The notes under the pieces were generated by a model. It saw only the letters and a list, made by a program, of their open reading frames with translations. It made no database searches and was not told where the DNA came from. 13,511 nucleotides of DNA from Candidatus Mcinerneyibacterium aminivorans (GTDB lineage Bacteria > Macinerneyibacteriota > Macinerneyibacteria > Macinerneyibacteriales > Macinerneyibacteriaceae), in contig VSIX01000135.1 in NCBI GenBank assembly GCA_008086245.1, positions 1-13,511 on the forward strand, written 5' to 3'. Numbering within the stretch: position 1 is the first letter of the stretch; each line of letters opens with the position of its first letter. A program made the position numbers and the translations under genes. Shown piece by piece: positions 6,797-13,511 of this stretch.

Positions 6797-7828
6797 GTGG
6801 CTGAAGATAAAAATGAGAAAAAATGGTATGATTACTTACTAACTATTAAAAAACCTCTTGTTTATCTTGGGATGTTTTTAGTTGTAATTATTCCTTTTCT
6901 ATCCAGGTGTAAATTGAAAACTTATGAAACGGATCTAGTAAAGAAAGTATTTACTAGAGTGGAAAAGATTCATGAATACAATAAAGAACATCCGGATTCA
7001 AAAAGAGGAATATTATTAGGATTTGATTACGGACCAAGTACTACACCTGAAAACGATCCGATGCTTTATGCGGTATTGAGGCATGCATTCTTAAGGGATA
7101 TTCCCGTAGTTGCATGGGCACCTTATGTGGCTTATCTGCAGCTTGCGGAGGGCAGAATCAAGAGAATAGCAAAGGAATACAAAGCAGAGTACGGTAAAGA
7201 TTATGTATTTATGGGACTTGCATATCCCCCAACACCCTATATGATATCAACTGGAACCGATATGAGACCTATGTTCAATACGGATTATTACGGGAATGAT
7301 GTTTATAAATTACCGATTTTGGATAGATTTAATAATTATGATGCTTTCGGACTGGTTGTTACAATTTCGGGAACAGCAATGCCGGAAGTTTGGTTAAGAT
7401 ATGCAAATTCATTATACAATCAGGATGTTGCTGTGGCAACTACTGCAGTTAATGCCGCTAAGTTTTATGCATATGCAGCTTCAGGACAGTTTACAGGAAT
7501 GATTGCAGGACTTAAAGGAGCTGCAGAGTATGAACAGATGGTAACACGCTTGGAAAATAAAGTAATAGATGAAGACATAAAAGAGTATCTAACAGGTTTA
7601 TATAAAAATGTAGATAAAGATAAGTATCCTGAAAAGTATTATGAACCGGAATATACAAAGTCCGAGATTAATACTGCAATATTAAGAAGAAGACAGGCCG
7701 GAAGAGGAATGTCTTCTCAATTTGGAGCCCATGTTTATGTAATAATTTTGATTATTATTGGAAACGTAGGATACTATTTTAAAAGAAGAGATGAAAAGAG
7801 AAGAAAAACAGGAAAGTGGGGTGCTTAA
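6797..7828 (+). CDS. Cassette 2 protein B: double-anchored extracytoplasmic protein
   Basis: This 343-residue paralogue of B1 starts at GTG 6797, backed by an excellent GGAGGTGA site (6783-6790) inside the end of A2; it is the only non-ATG start chosen in the window. Topology is as B1, with an unusually basic cytoplasmic tail (KRRDEKRRKTGKWGA). The segment after the first membrane helix reads SRCKLKTYETD, and that Cys is the only one in the protein; it is conserved in B3 but absent from B1. Further motifs: GPSTTPENDPM, VLRHAFLRDIP, DYYGNDVY (from Asp163), GLKGAAEYEQ and GMSSQFGAH. No protease, hydrolase or solute-binding signature is recognised. C2 follows after 6 nt. Confidence 0.88.
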   Translation: MAEDKNEKKWYDYLLTIKKPLVYLGMFLVVIIPFLSRCKLKTYETDLVKKVFTRVEKIHEYNKEHPDSKRGILLGFDYGPSTTPENDPMLYAVLRHAFLRDIPVVAWAPYVAYLQLAEGRIKRIAKEYKAEYGKDYVFMGLAYPPTPYMISTGTDMRPMFNTDYYGNDVYKLPILDRFNNYDAFGLVVTISGTAMPEVWLRYANSLYNQDVAVATTAVNAAKFYAYAASGQFTGMIAGLKGAAEYEQMVTRLENKVIDEDIKEYLTGLYKNVDKDKYPEKYYEPEYTKSEINTAILRRRQAGRGMSSQFGAHVYVIILIIIGNVGYYFKRRDEKRRKTGKWGA

Positions 7829-7834
7829 TAAATT

Positions 7835-8557
7835 ATGGAAGCAATATCGACACTATTCTGGCCTACTGTAGCAGTATTACTTACATTGGCTATCTATACA
7901 TTCCTATGGGAAGATAATCCTATTTATAAAGTGGCTGAGCATATATTTACTGGTGTATCGGTTGGTTATATGATAGCTCAATCCTGGCACAATATTATAA
8001 TGCCAAAGTTAATTGTACCGACGACTAATTATTTTAGTAACGGTAGATATCTGCTTGCCATATATTTCATTATAGGGGGCTTGATAGGTTTATTATATCT
8101 ATCAAGATTTTCTGAAAAAACAAGCTGGTTGAGCAGATACCCTATAGCAATAACAGTTGGTTTCTATGCCGGTTTCAAGATTGTACCGATATGGATGACC
8201 AATGTTTCAAAACAGCTGAATGCAACCATTCAATACCCCAACGGCGATTCGATGCTGAATTTAAAAATGTTCGGTAAATTTTTTGATAACCCAACATGGG
8301 GTAATTTTATCAGTGCTATTAATGGACCAATAATTGTAATAGGTGTTTTACTTGTACTTATATATTTCTTCTTTTCATTCAGTAATGATAATATAGTTGT
8401 AAGAGCTTCCAGAAAACCGGCATTGGTTGTTCTGATGCTCGGATTTGGTGGTTCGTTTGGTTATACATTTATGGCTCGTATAAGTCTCTTTATCGGGAGA
8501 ATGAATTATATCTTTTCCGATTGGATAGAGATATTAACAACCACGTTAGGAGGCTAA
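7835..8557 (+). CDS. Cassette 2 protein C: six-segment integral membrane protein
   Basis: The 240-residue paralogue of C1 is closer to C3, sharing SRFSEKTSWLSRYPIAI and the following VGFYAG. Six hydrophobic segments and the terminal GYTFMARISLF and RMN signatures are retained. The start ATG 7835 has only a weak, distant Shine-Dalgarno (GTGGGG near 7816-7821). An in-frame TAA at 7829 rules out a longer protein, so translation probably depends on reinitiation from B2, 6 nt upstream. D2 begins 1 nt after its stop. Function is unknown. Confidence 0.87.
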   Translation: MEAISTLFWPTVAVLLTLAIYTFLWEDNPIYKVAEHIFTGVSVGYMIAQSWHNIIMPKLIVPTTNYFSNGRYLLAIYFIIGGLIGLLYLSRFSEKTSWLSRYPIAITVGFYAGFKIVPIWMTNVSKQLNATIQYPNGDSMLNLKMFGKFFDNPTWGNFISAINGPIIVIGVLLVLIYFFFSFSNDNIVVRASRKPALVVLMLGFGGSFGYTFMARISLFIGRMNYIFSDWIEILTTTLGG

Positions 8558-8558
8558 G

Positions 8559-9749
8559 ATGAAAAGATTTGTATATATATTAGTTATAATAAGCTTGTTG
8601 TTTTCGGCAGGATTTGCAGAAGAAGCAGAAAACAATAATGAATTGGATTTTACTCCTAAAGGCAAACTGGAGATAAAAGATAAGGGAAACGATGATGGAA
8701 CAGGTGTAAATGTTTTCTTCAGACCGCAGAATAAGCCGGAAGAAGTAAAATATTATCTTCTTAGGGTTTATTACAAATCAGTTTCTGAAGATAATCTTGC
8801 AGCACAATACAGAATAGAAAATAAAGATAGAAGATATAAGTTTAATGTTTCACTACAGAAAAGAAGAAAACATCCCTATCCAAATTCCCGCAAAGGAGTT
8901 GCAAGAGTTTATGTTTCAAACGAAAAAGGGGAGGCGGTTAAAGCTTTCTTAACCGAATCAACTAACACATCAGCTTCCTGGTTTAATATAAACAAATTAT
9001 CGGCATTTATGGGAGTACTTTTATTTTTATTATTTGTCTATATTTTTATTAAACAGGCAAGAAGAGGAGTGGAATTTTTTATTCGAAAAATTCCGGGATT
9101 AGAAGAACTTGATAACGCAGTTGGTAGAGCAACAGAATTGGGAAAACCGATCTATTATATACCCGGTATAGGAACTACAAGCCGTATTGCTACTCTTGCC
9201 AGCTTAAATATACTTGCTCCGGTAACAAGAAAAGTTGCTAAATTTGCTACACCATTGAAAGTGCCTAACAGAGACCCGGTTGTTATGAGTATAGCACAGG
9301 ATGTTGTAAAAGAAGGATATATGGCAGAAGGAAGACCGGATTTATTTAACAGCAATGATGTCTTCTTTTTAACAAGACAGCAGTTTGCTTTTGCAGGAGC
9401 TGTTAGTGGATTATTTAAAAGAGAAAAGCCGGGCGCTGTATTTCTTCTTGGAAAATTTTATGCAGAATCATTAATTTTTGCAGAAACTGCAAATGATGTG
9501 GGAGCAATTCAGATAGCAGGTACAGATTCAGTATCACAGATTCCTTTTTTCATTGCGGCATGTGATTATACTTTAATCGGAGAAGAATTATTTGCAGCTT
9601 CTGGATATTTGAGCGGAGATCCATTGATTGTTGGGACAATGAAAGCACAGGACTATTTAAAAGCAATATTAATTGTACTATTGTTTATTGGTATAATACT
9701 TAATATATTTGATATCGATATTATCACCAAATATATTCTTCAGAGATAA
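8559..9749 (+). CDS. Cassette 2 protein D: FN3-like ectodomain plus DUF6754-like cytoplasmic domain
   Basis: The protein has 396 residues; ribosome binding site TTAGGAGG (8546-8553) overlaps the end of C2. Signal peptide 1-20 has a plausible cleavage after GFA. The ectodomain (about 30-140) keeps the FN3-like NDDGTGVNVFF pattern and adds a basic, Arg/Lys-rich stretch (KRRKHPYPNSRK, 101-112) not found in D1 or D3. Trp-Phe 141-142 precedes membrane segment 147-164, followed by KQARRG and the conserved cytoplasmic domain (KIPGLEELDNAVGRATELG, IQIAGT, IAACDYTLIGEEL). The cytoplasmic part is roughly four fifths identical by eye to D3, while the ectodomain is much less so. It closes the second operon, just before a hairpin terminator. 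Confidence 0.88.
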   Translation: MKRFVYILVIISLLFSAGFAEEAENNNELDFTPKGKLEIKDKGNDDGTGVNVFFRPQNKPEEVKYYLLRVYYKSVSEDNLAAQYRIENKDRRYKFNVSLQKRRKHPYPNSRKGVARVYVSNEKGEAVKAFLTESTNTSASWFNINKLSAFMGVLLFLLFVYIFIKQARRGVEFFIRKIPGLEELDNAVGRATELGKPIYYIPGIGTTSRIATLASLNILAPVTRKVAKFATPLKVPNRDPVVMSIAQDVVKEGYMAEGRPDLFNSNDVFFLTRQQFAFAGAVSGLFKREKPGAVFLLGKFYAESLIFAETANDVGAIQIAGTDSVSQIPFFIAACDYTLIGEELFAASGYLSGDPLIVGTMKAQDYLKAILIVLLFIGIILNIFDIDIITKYILQR

Positions 9750-9758
9750 TAATATTTT

Positions 9759-9788
9759 AGAGGAGGGAGGTTTACTCCCTCTTCTTTT
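9759..9788 (+). terminator. Intrinsic terminator after cassette 2
   Basis: An 11-bp stem with one G-U pair (9759-9769 with 9775-9785) encloses the loop GTTTA and runs into TTTT. It lies 9 nt after the D2 stop codon. Confidence 0.88.
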
Positions 9789-9910
9789 CTAATTTTAAAA
9801 ATATTTATCAGATAGATTCATTCGGCAATTCATTTAATTTTTTCTAATCTAAACTTTTTCATAATTTTATTATTGTCAGGGTATTCCCGTTAAAAAACAA
9901 AAAAATTATT

Positions 9911-9922
9911 CAATTTAAATTG
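9911..9922 (+). promoter_or_regulatory. Perfect palindrome overlapping the cassette 3 -35 box (possible operator)
   Basis: CAATTTAAATTG is a perfect 12-bp inverted repeat whose right end overlaps the proposed -35 hexamer, a usual place for a repressor site. The gap is very AT-rich, so chance is a real alternative, and the other two promoters lack this palindrome. Confidence 0.25.
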
Positions 9923-9948
9923 TTAAATAGGGGAAATTATAGTATTAT
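9920..9948 (+). promoter_or_regulatory. Candidate sigma-A promoter of cassette 3
   Basis: TTGTTA (9920-9925) and TATTAT (9943-9948) have an ideal 17-nt spacer. It is the best-spaced of the three cassette promoters. The 234-nt gap from D2 to A3 otherwise holds only the terminator and AT-rich sequence. Confidence 0.6.
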
Positions 9949-9966
9949 TACTTCATGATAAAAAAC

Positions 9967-9974
9967 AAAAGGAG
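9967..9974 (+). promoter_or_regulatory. Ribosome binding site deciding the A3 start
   Basis: AAAAGGAG lies 9 nt before the ATG at 9984. The in-frame TTG at 9975 directly abuts it, so the longer 212-residue version is unlikely. Starting at 9984 also gives exactly 209 residues, as in A1 and A2. Confidence 0.8.
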
Positions 9975-9983
9975 TTGGTTCTT

Positions 9984-10613
9984 ATGAGCTTATGGAAAAG
10001 GAGATTGCCCCTTATTTGTACGATAGTTTTTGGAATCATGGGGTTTATTCTCCAGCTTGTACCTGCATTTAAAAGTTTTCTGGATATTCAGAATCAGTGG
10101 ATGACTATTTTATTTGGATTTGCAATAGTTATTGGAGTGGCAAGTTTAACAAAATATCATTTTAAAAAAATTAGACAAAAACCTGAAGAACGTATATTTA
10201 GTTATATCACTTTTTCTTCACTAATTGTAATGGCTGTTGCCACACTTTTTGGTATGAAGGCAGAAACGGGAATTTTTAATGCTCTGTATAAAAATTTATT
10301 TGATTATGTCTATGTTCCTCTTGATGCAACAATATTTTCTCTGCTTGCTTTTTATATTACATCCGCAGCTTTTAGAGCTTTTAAGGCAAGCAGCTGGTTA
10401 TCTACTCTGCTTCTTTTTGCAGGGGGGATTGTTATGCTTGGCAGGGTTGCTTTTGGACCGCTTATGGTCTTTGGGGAGTTAACCCAGTGGATAATGTCTG
10501 TTCCAACAGTTGCAGCTATGCGCGGAATTAAAATAGGTATAGGTCTGGGTATGATGGCAACATCAATAAAAATAATACTTGGAATTGAAAGATCGTTTCT
10601 TGGCGGTGAATAG
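9984..10613 (+). CDS. Cassette 3 protein A: six-segment integral membrane protein
   Basis: This 209-residue paralogue is closest to A2: MSLWKRRLPL at the start, TKYHF.K.R.KPEER in the second cytoplasmic loop, FSLLAFYITSAAFRAF, MLGRVAFGPLMVF and KIILGIERSFLGG at the end. Six predicted membrane segments match the positions in A1. The equal length of all three A proteins points to a tightly constrained membrane fold. The stop is 2 nt before B3, whose ribosome binding site GGCGGTGA is formed by the codons for the final Gly-Gly-Glu. Function is unknown. Confidence 0.88.
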   Translation: MSLWKRRLPLICTIVFGIMGFILQLVPAFKSFLDIQNQWMTILFGFAIVIGVASLTKYHFKKIRQKPEERIFSYITFSSLIVMAVATLFGMKAETGIFNALYKNLFDYVYVPLDATIFSLLAFYITSAAFRAFKASSWLSTLLLFAGGIVMLGRVAFGPLMVFGELTQWIMSVPTVAAMRGIKIGIGLGMMATSIKIILGIERSFLGGE

Positions 10614-10615
10614 CT

Positions 10616-11629
10616 ATGAAGAAAAAATGGTATGATGTAATTTTACAAATTGGAAAACCCTATATCTATCTTGGCATGTTTATTGTAGTTGTAGTCCCAT
10701 TTTTAGCCAAATGCGAAATGCAGACCTATGAAACGGATATTTCAAAAACCATGTATGAAAAGATAGAATCTATTTATAAATACAACCAAAAAAATGCCGA
10801 TTCGGAAATGGCTATTTTATTTGCTTTTGATTATGGACCGAGTACAACTCCCGAAAACGATCCAATGGTTTACAGTGTATTAAGACATATTTTTTTAAGG
10901 GAAATTCCTCTTCTTGTGTGGGCTCCATATGTTCCATATTTGGATATCGCCGAAACGAGATTAAATAGAATAGCGAAGGAATATAAAGCTATATACGGTA
11001 AGGATTATGTTTTTCTGGGGCTGGCCTATCCTGTTGATGCCTATATGATATCTACAGGGTCTGATTTTAGACCTTTATTTAATACTGATTATTACGGTAA
11101 TGATGTTTATTCCATACCGCTTTTAAGTAAATATTACAGTTATGATAATCTTGGACTTGTTGTTTCAATTACAAGCACCTCGATGCCTTTATTTTGGCTT
11201 CAGTATGCCAATGCATTATTTGACCAGGAAATATCGGTCGGGACAACCGCTGTTAGTGCTGCTGATTTTTATCCTTTTGTTAGCTCCGGACAATTTCAGG
11301 GAATGCTTGCGGGATTAAAGGGTGCCGCAGAATATGAACAGATGGTTGAAAGACTGGAAAACAAAATTATTAATAAGGATATAAAAGTATATCTATCAGA
11401 TTTATATAGAGATATTGATACAAGTCAGATTAATAAGAAATATTTTGAGCCCAAATTCGGAGCAGAAGAAATTCAGGTCGCTATTAATCGAAGAAGCCAG
11501 GCAAGAAGAGGAATGTCCTCTCAATTTGGAGCTCATATTTATGTAATAATTTTAATTTTGTTTGGAAATCTGGGATATTATTTTAAGAATAAAGAATCAA
11601 ATAAAACCACAGTAACAAAAGCGAGGTAG
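10616..11629 (+). CDS. Cassette 3 protein B: double-anchored extracytoplasmic protein
   Basis: The 337-residue paralogue is closest to B2. Membrane segments lie near the two ends; the middle is predicted to be extracytoplasmic. It has LAKCEMQTYETD after the first segment, with the protein's only Cys, then GPSTTPENDPM, VLRHIFLREIP, DYYGNDVY, GLKGAAEYEQ and GMSSQFGAH. Its cytoplasmic tail (KNKESNKTTVTKAR) is less basic than that of B2, and tails differ in all three copies. The start uses GGCGGTGA at the end of A3; C3 follows after 4 nt. No enzymatic motif is recognised. Confidence 0.88.
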   Translation: MKKKWYDVILQIGKPYIYLGMFIVVVVPFLAKCEMQTYETDISKTMYEKIESIYKYNQKNADSEMAILFAFDYGPSTTPENDPMVYSVLRHIFLREIPLLVWAPYVPYLDIAETRLNRIAKEYKAIYGKDYVFLGLAYPVDAYMISTGSDFRPLFNTDYYGNDVYSIPLLSKYYSYDNLGLVVSITSTSMPLFWLQYANALFDQEISVGTTAVSAADFYPFVSSGQFQGMLAGLKGAAEYEQMVERLENKIINKDIKVYLSDLYRDIDTSQINKKYFEPKFGAEEIQVAINRRSQARRGMSSQFGAHIYVIILILFGNLGYYFKNKESNKTTVTKAR

Positions 11630-11633
11630 TGTA

Positions 11634-12350
11634 ATGGGATTTATTAGTACAGTTTTTTGGCCAACAATTGCTGTAATTCTTAGTCTTACGGTATATTCAT
11701 TTTTGTGGAAGGACAATTTTTTATATAAGGTTGCCGAACACCTGTTTATAGGTGTTACAGTTGGTTATACAATCGGGTCGGCCTGGAATCAAATAATAAT
11801 ACCGAAGCTGGTTGAGCCAGTAATAAGAAATTTTAGTGATGGGAAGTATCTCTTAGCTTTTTGGCTTATAATAGGAGGAGTTCTGGGAATGTTCTATTTC
11901 TCCAGATTCTCAGAAAAAACAAGCTGGTTAAGCAGATATCCGATAGCTATTACGGTTGGTTTTTATGCAGGATACAGTATCGTTCCTATCTGGATATCCT
12001 ATGTATCAAAACAGTTTCATGCAACTATTCTCAACCCAGCAGGTGAACCCATGTTAAATTTTAAGTTATTTAATGTGTTTTTTTCTAATCCAACATATGC
12101 TAATCTTTTGAAAGCACTAAACGGACCTCTTATAGTCATTGGAGTAATAATTGTTTTAATTTATTTTTTCTTTTCCTTTAAAAATGATAATTTTATTATT
12201 AAAACGTCAAGAACACCTGCGCTTGTATATTTAATGCTGGGTTTCGGAGGCGCTTTTGGTTACACATTTATGGCGCGTATAAGTTTATTCATAGGAAGAA
12301 TGAATTTTATTTTTTCCGACTGGATAGGTTTGATTAAAAACAGTCTGTGA
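11634..12350 (+). CDS. Cassette 3 protein C: six-segment integral membrane protein
   Basis: The 238-residue paralogue is closest to C2. It retains KVAEHLFIGVTVGY in segment 2, SRFSEKTSWLSRYPIAI in the loop and segment between 3 and 4, GPLIVIG at the start of segment 5, and GYTFMARISLF with RMN near the C-terminus. The ribosome binding site GAGGT (11623-11627) overlaps the B3 stop. D3 begins 7 nt downstream. Function is unknown; it should assemble with A3, B3 and D3. Confidence 0.88.
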   Translation: MGFISTVFWPTIAVILSLTVYSFLWKDNFLYKVAEHLFIGVTVGYTIGSAWNQIIIPKLVEPVIRNFSDGKYLLAFWLIIGGVLGMFYFSRFSEKTSWLSRYPIAITVGFYAGYSIVPIWISYVSKQFHATILNPAGEPMLNFKLFNVFFSNPTYANLLKALNGPLIVIGVIIVLIYFFFSFKNDNFIIKTSRTPALVYLMLGFGGAFGYTFMARISLFIGRMNFIFSDWIGLIKNSL

Positions 12351-12357
12351 GGATAAT

Positions 12358-13511
12358 ATGAGAAAATATAAATACTGTTTAATAATTATTTTGTTATTTG
12401 TTTTTTTTAATCTTAATTTTCCCCTGCAACCGCATAGTAATGAGGGAAGAAAGGAATATTCCCCACAAATTAATTTAATTATGCAGGATGAAAAAGAGGA
12501 TGATGGAACAAAAATAAATGTTGATATGATTCCTTTAAGTGATGAAATTGATTTGCCCTTTTATCTTTTAGAAATATACAATCCGGCTCAAAGCAGTGTT
12601 ACGCCTATTGCAAGATTTAGAATTAAAAATAATATGGAAAAAGTGTCCTATTCTGTTCTAGTTAAAAAAAATAGTGATGTAGTAGCCAGGGTGTACAAAA
12701 CAGATGAAAAAGGTACAAAACTAAATCTTCTTGCTGAAAAAAAGGTAAGAACAAAATCCGAATGGTTTTATTACAGCAAGAGCACGGCTGTTATTGGTGT
12801 TTTGATATTTTTATTTTTTCTGATCTATTTTACGAACCAGTCAAGGAAAGGAAAATTATTTCATGTTAGAAAAATCCCCGGACTTGAGGCTGTAGATGAT
12901 GCTGTGGGCAGGGCTACTGAACTTGGAAGGCCTATCTATTATGTCCCAGGTATAGGATATGCTTCCGAAATAGCAACACTCGCTGCATTAAATATTTTAT
13001 CACCCGTTACTAAGAGAATCTCTCAGTTTGGCATAAAACTAAAAGTTCCAAATCTGGACCCTGTTGTTATGAGTATTGCCCAGGATGTTGTAAAAGAAGC
13101 TTATCTTTCATCTGGGAGGGTGGATCTATTTGATGATAACGATGTGTTTTTTCTAACAGATCAGCAGTTTGCATTTGCAGGAGCGGTAAGCGGTTTGTTC
13201 AAAAGAGAAAAACCTGGAACGGTATTTCTTCTGGGTAAATTTTATGCTGAGTCTCTAATATTTGCAGAAACGGCAAATGATATTGGTGCTATACAGATTG
13301 CCGGAACTGATGAAACTGCCCAAATTCCTTTTTTTATTGCAGCATGTGATTTTACCCTAATTGGAGAGGAGCTTTTTGCTGCTTCGGCATATTTAAGCAG
13401 AGACCCTTTAACAGTGGGCACCCTTAAATCCCAGGATTATTTAAAAGCTATTTTACTAATTATTTTGATACTGGGACTCATACTAAACATGTTTGGAATA
13501 AAAGTTGTAAC
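12358..13511 (+). CDS. Cassette 3 protein D: FN3-like ectodomain plus DUF6754-like domain (3' end cut by window edge)
   Basis: The frame starting at ATG 12358 (GAGGA site at 12349-12353) stays open to the last base, giving 384 residues. Alignment with D2 suggests only about 5-10 are missing. The N-terminal hydrophobic stretch (residues 7-23) has no clear Ala-X-Ala cleavage site and could stay as an anchor. The ectodomain (about 35-133) keeps an EDDGTKINV motif but is otherwise very diverged. Trp-Phe 136-137, membrane segment 143-159 and QSRKGK follow. The cytoplasmic domain then repeats KIPGLE, DAVGRATELG, QQFAFAGAVSGLFKREKPG, IQIAGT and IAACDFTLIGEEL. It is the last visible gene of the third cassette; whether a fourth copy follows cannot be seen. 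Confidence 0.87.
   Translation, partial: MRKYKYCLIIILLFVFFNLNFPLQPHSNEGRKEYSPQINLIMQDEKEDDGTKINVDMIPLSDEIDLPFYLLEIYNPAQSSVTPIARFRIKNNMEKVSYSVLVKKNSDVVARVYKTDEKGTKLNLLAEKKVRTKSEWFYYSKSTAVIGVLIFLFFLIYFTNQSRKGKLFHVRKIPGLEAVDDAVGRATELGRPIYYVPGIGYASEIATLAALNILSPVTKRISQFGIKLKVPNLDPVVMSIAQDVVKEAYLSSGRVDLFDDNDVFFLTDQQFAFAGAVSGLFKREKPGTVFLLGKFYAESLIFAETANDIGAIQIAGTDETAQIPFFIAACDFTLIGEELFAASAYLSRDPLTVGTLKSQDYLKAILLIILILGLILNMFGIKVV

Larger units (their letters stand above)
2426..13511 (+). repeat. Three tandem paralogous copies of a four-gene membrane cassette (A-B-C-D)
   Basis: The same gene order recurs at 2426-5919, 6165-9749 and 9984-13511 (third copy cut by the window edge). The repeats are clear at protein level and only patchy at DNA level, so the duplication is old. 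A is 209 residues in all three copies. B is 329, 343 and 337; C is 235, 240 and 238; D is 382, 396 and at least 384. Copies 2 and 3 share signatures that copy 1 lacks, such as GPSTTPENDPM in B, SRYPIAITVGFYAG in C and FAFAGAVSGLFKREKPG in D. Confidence 0.95.

Noticed and set aside
6890-6920. Lipobox-like cysteine in B2 (and B3)
   Set aside because: The residues just before the Cys are Arg or Lys (SRC, AKC), which does not fit a lipobox, and the hydrophobic segment is better explained as a membrane anchor.
9975-9983. TTG start for A3 giving 212 residues
   Set aside because: It directly abuts the Shine-Dalgarno site; the ATG at 9984 has proper spacing and matches the 209-residue length of the other A proteins.

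Overview
The window comes from an AT-rich bacterium. Genes are packed on one strand, Arg codons are mostly AGA, Shine-Dalgarno sites are clear (AGGAGG/GGAGGTGA types), all three standard stop codons are used, and each transcription unit ends in an intrinsic terminator. The phylum cannot be fixed from sequence alone; a low-GC anaerobe or a candidate-phylum genome would fit. Every gene is on the + strand. There are no RNA genes, insertion sequences or CRISPR arrays.

Region 1 (1-2306) holds the 3' part of tldD and a complete tldE/pmbA. They overlap translationally and end at a strong terminator. Together they would encode the two halves of a TldD/TldE metalloprotease.

Region 2 (about 2340 to the window end) is the main interest: three tandem paralogous copies of a four-gene membrane cassette, here called A-B-C-D. 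A is a 209-residue protein with six predicted membrane segments. B is a 329-343-residue protein anchored at both ends, with its globular domain outside the cytoplasm. C is a 235-240-residue protein with six predicted membrane segments. D is a 382-396-residue protein with an N-terminal signal or anchor, an FN3-like ectodomain, one membrane segment, a highly conserved cytoplasmic domain and a C-terminal membrane segment. Genes within a cassette overlap or are separated by at most 13 nt. Each cassette is preceded by its own sigma-A-like promoter, and the first two end in hairpin terminators, so these look like three separate operons. Copy 3 runs off the right edge only a few residues before the expected end of D. 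Copies 2 and 3 are more alike than either is to copy 1.

I recognise no catalytic or transport signature in A, B or C. The cytoplasmic part of D resembles the uncharacterised family I remember as DUF6754, an assignment I could not check. Linkage, co-translation and co-duplication suggest that A, B, C and D form one envelope complex present in three variants. Hand alignment suggests B and D share a core domain and A and C share a membrane motif. The cassette may therefore descend from a duplicated two-gene unit (membrane protein plus anchored globular protein). That is inference. All identity statements are estimates by eye.
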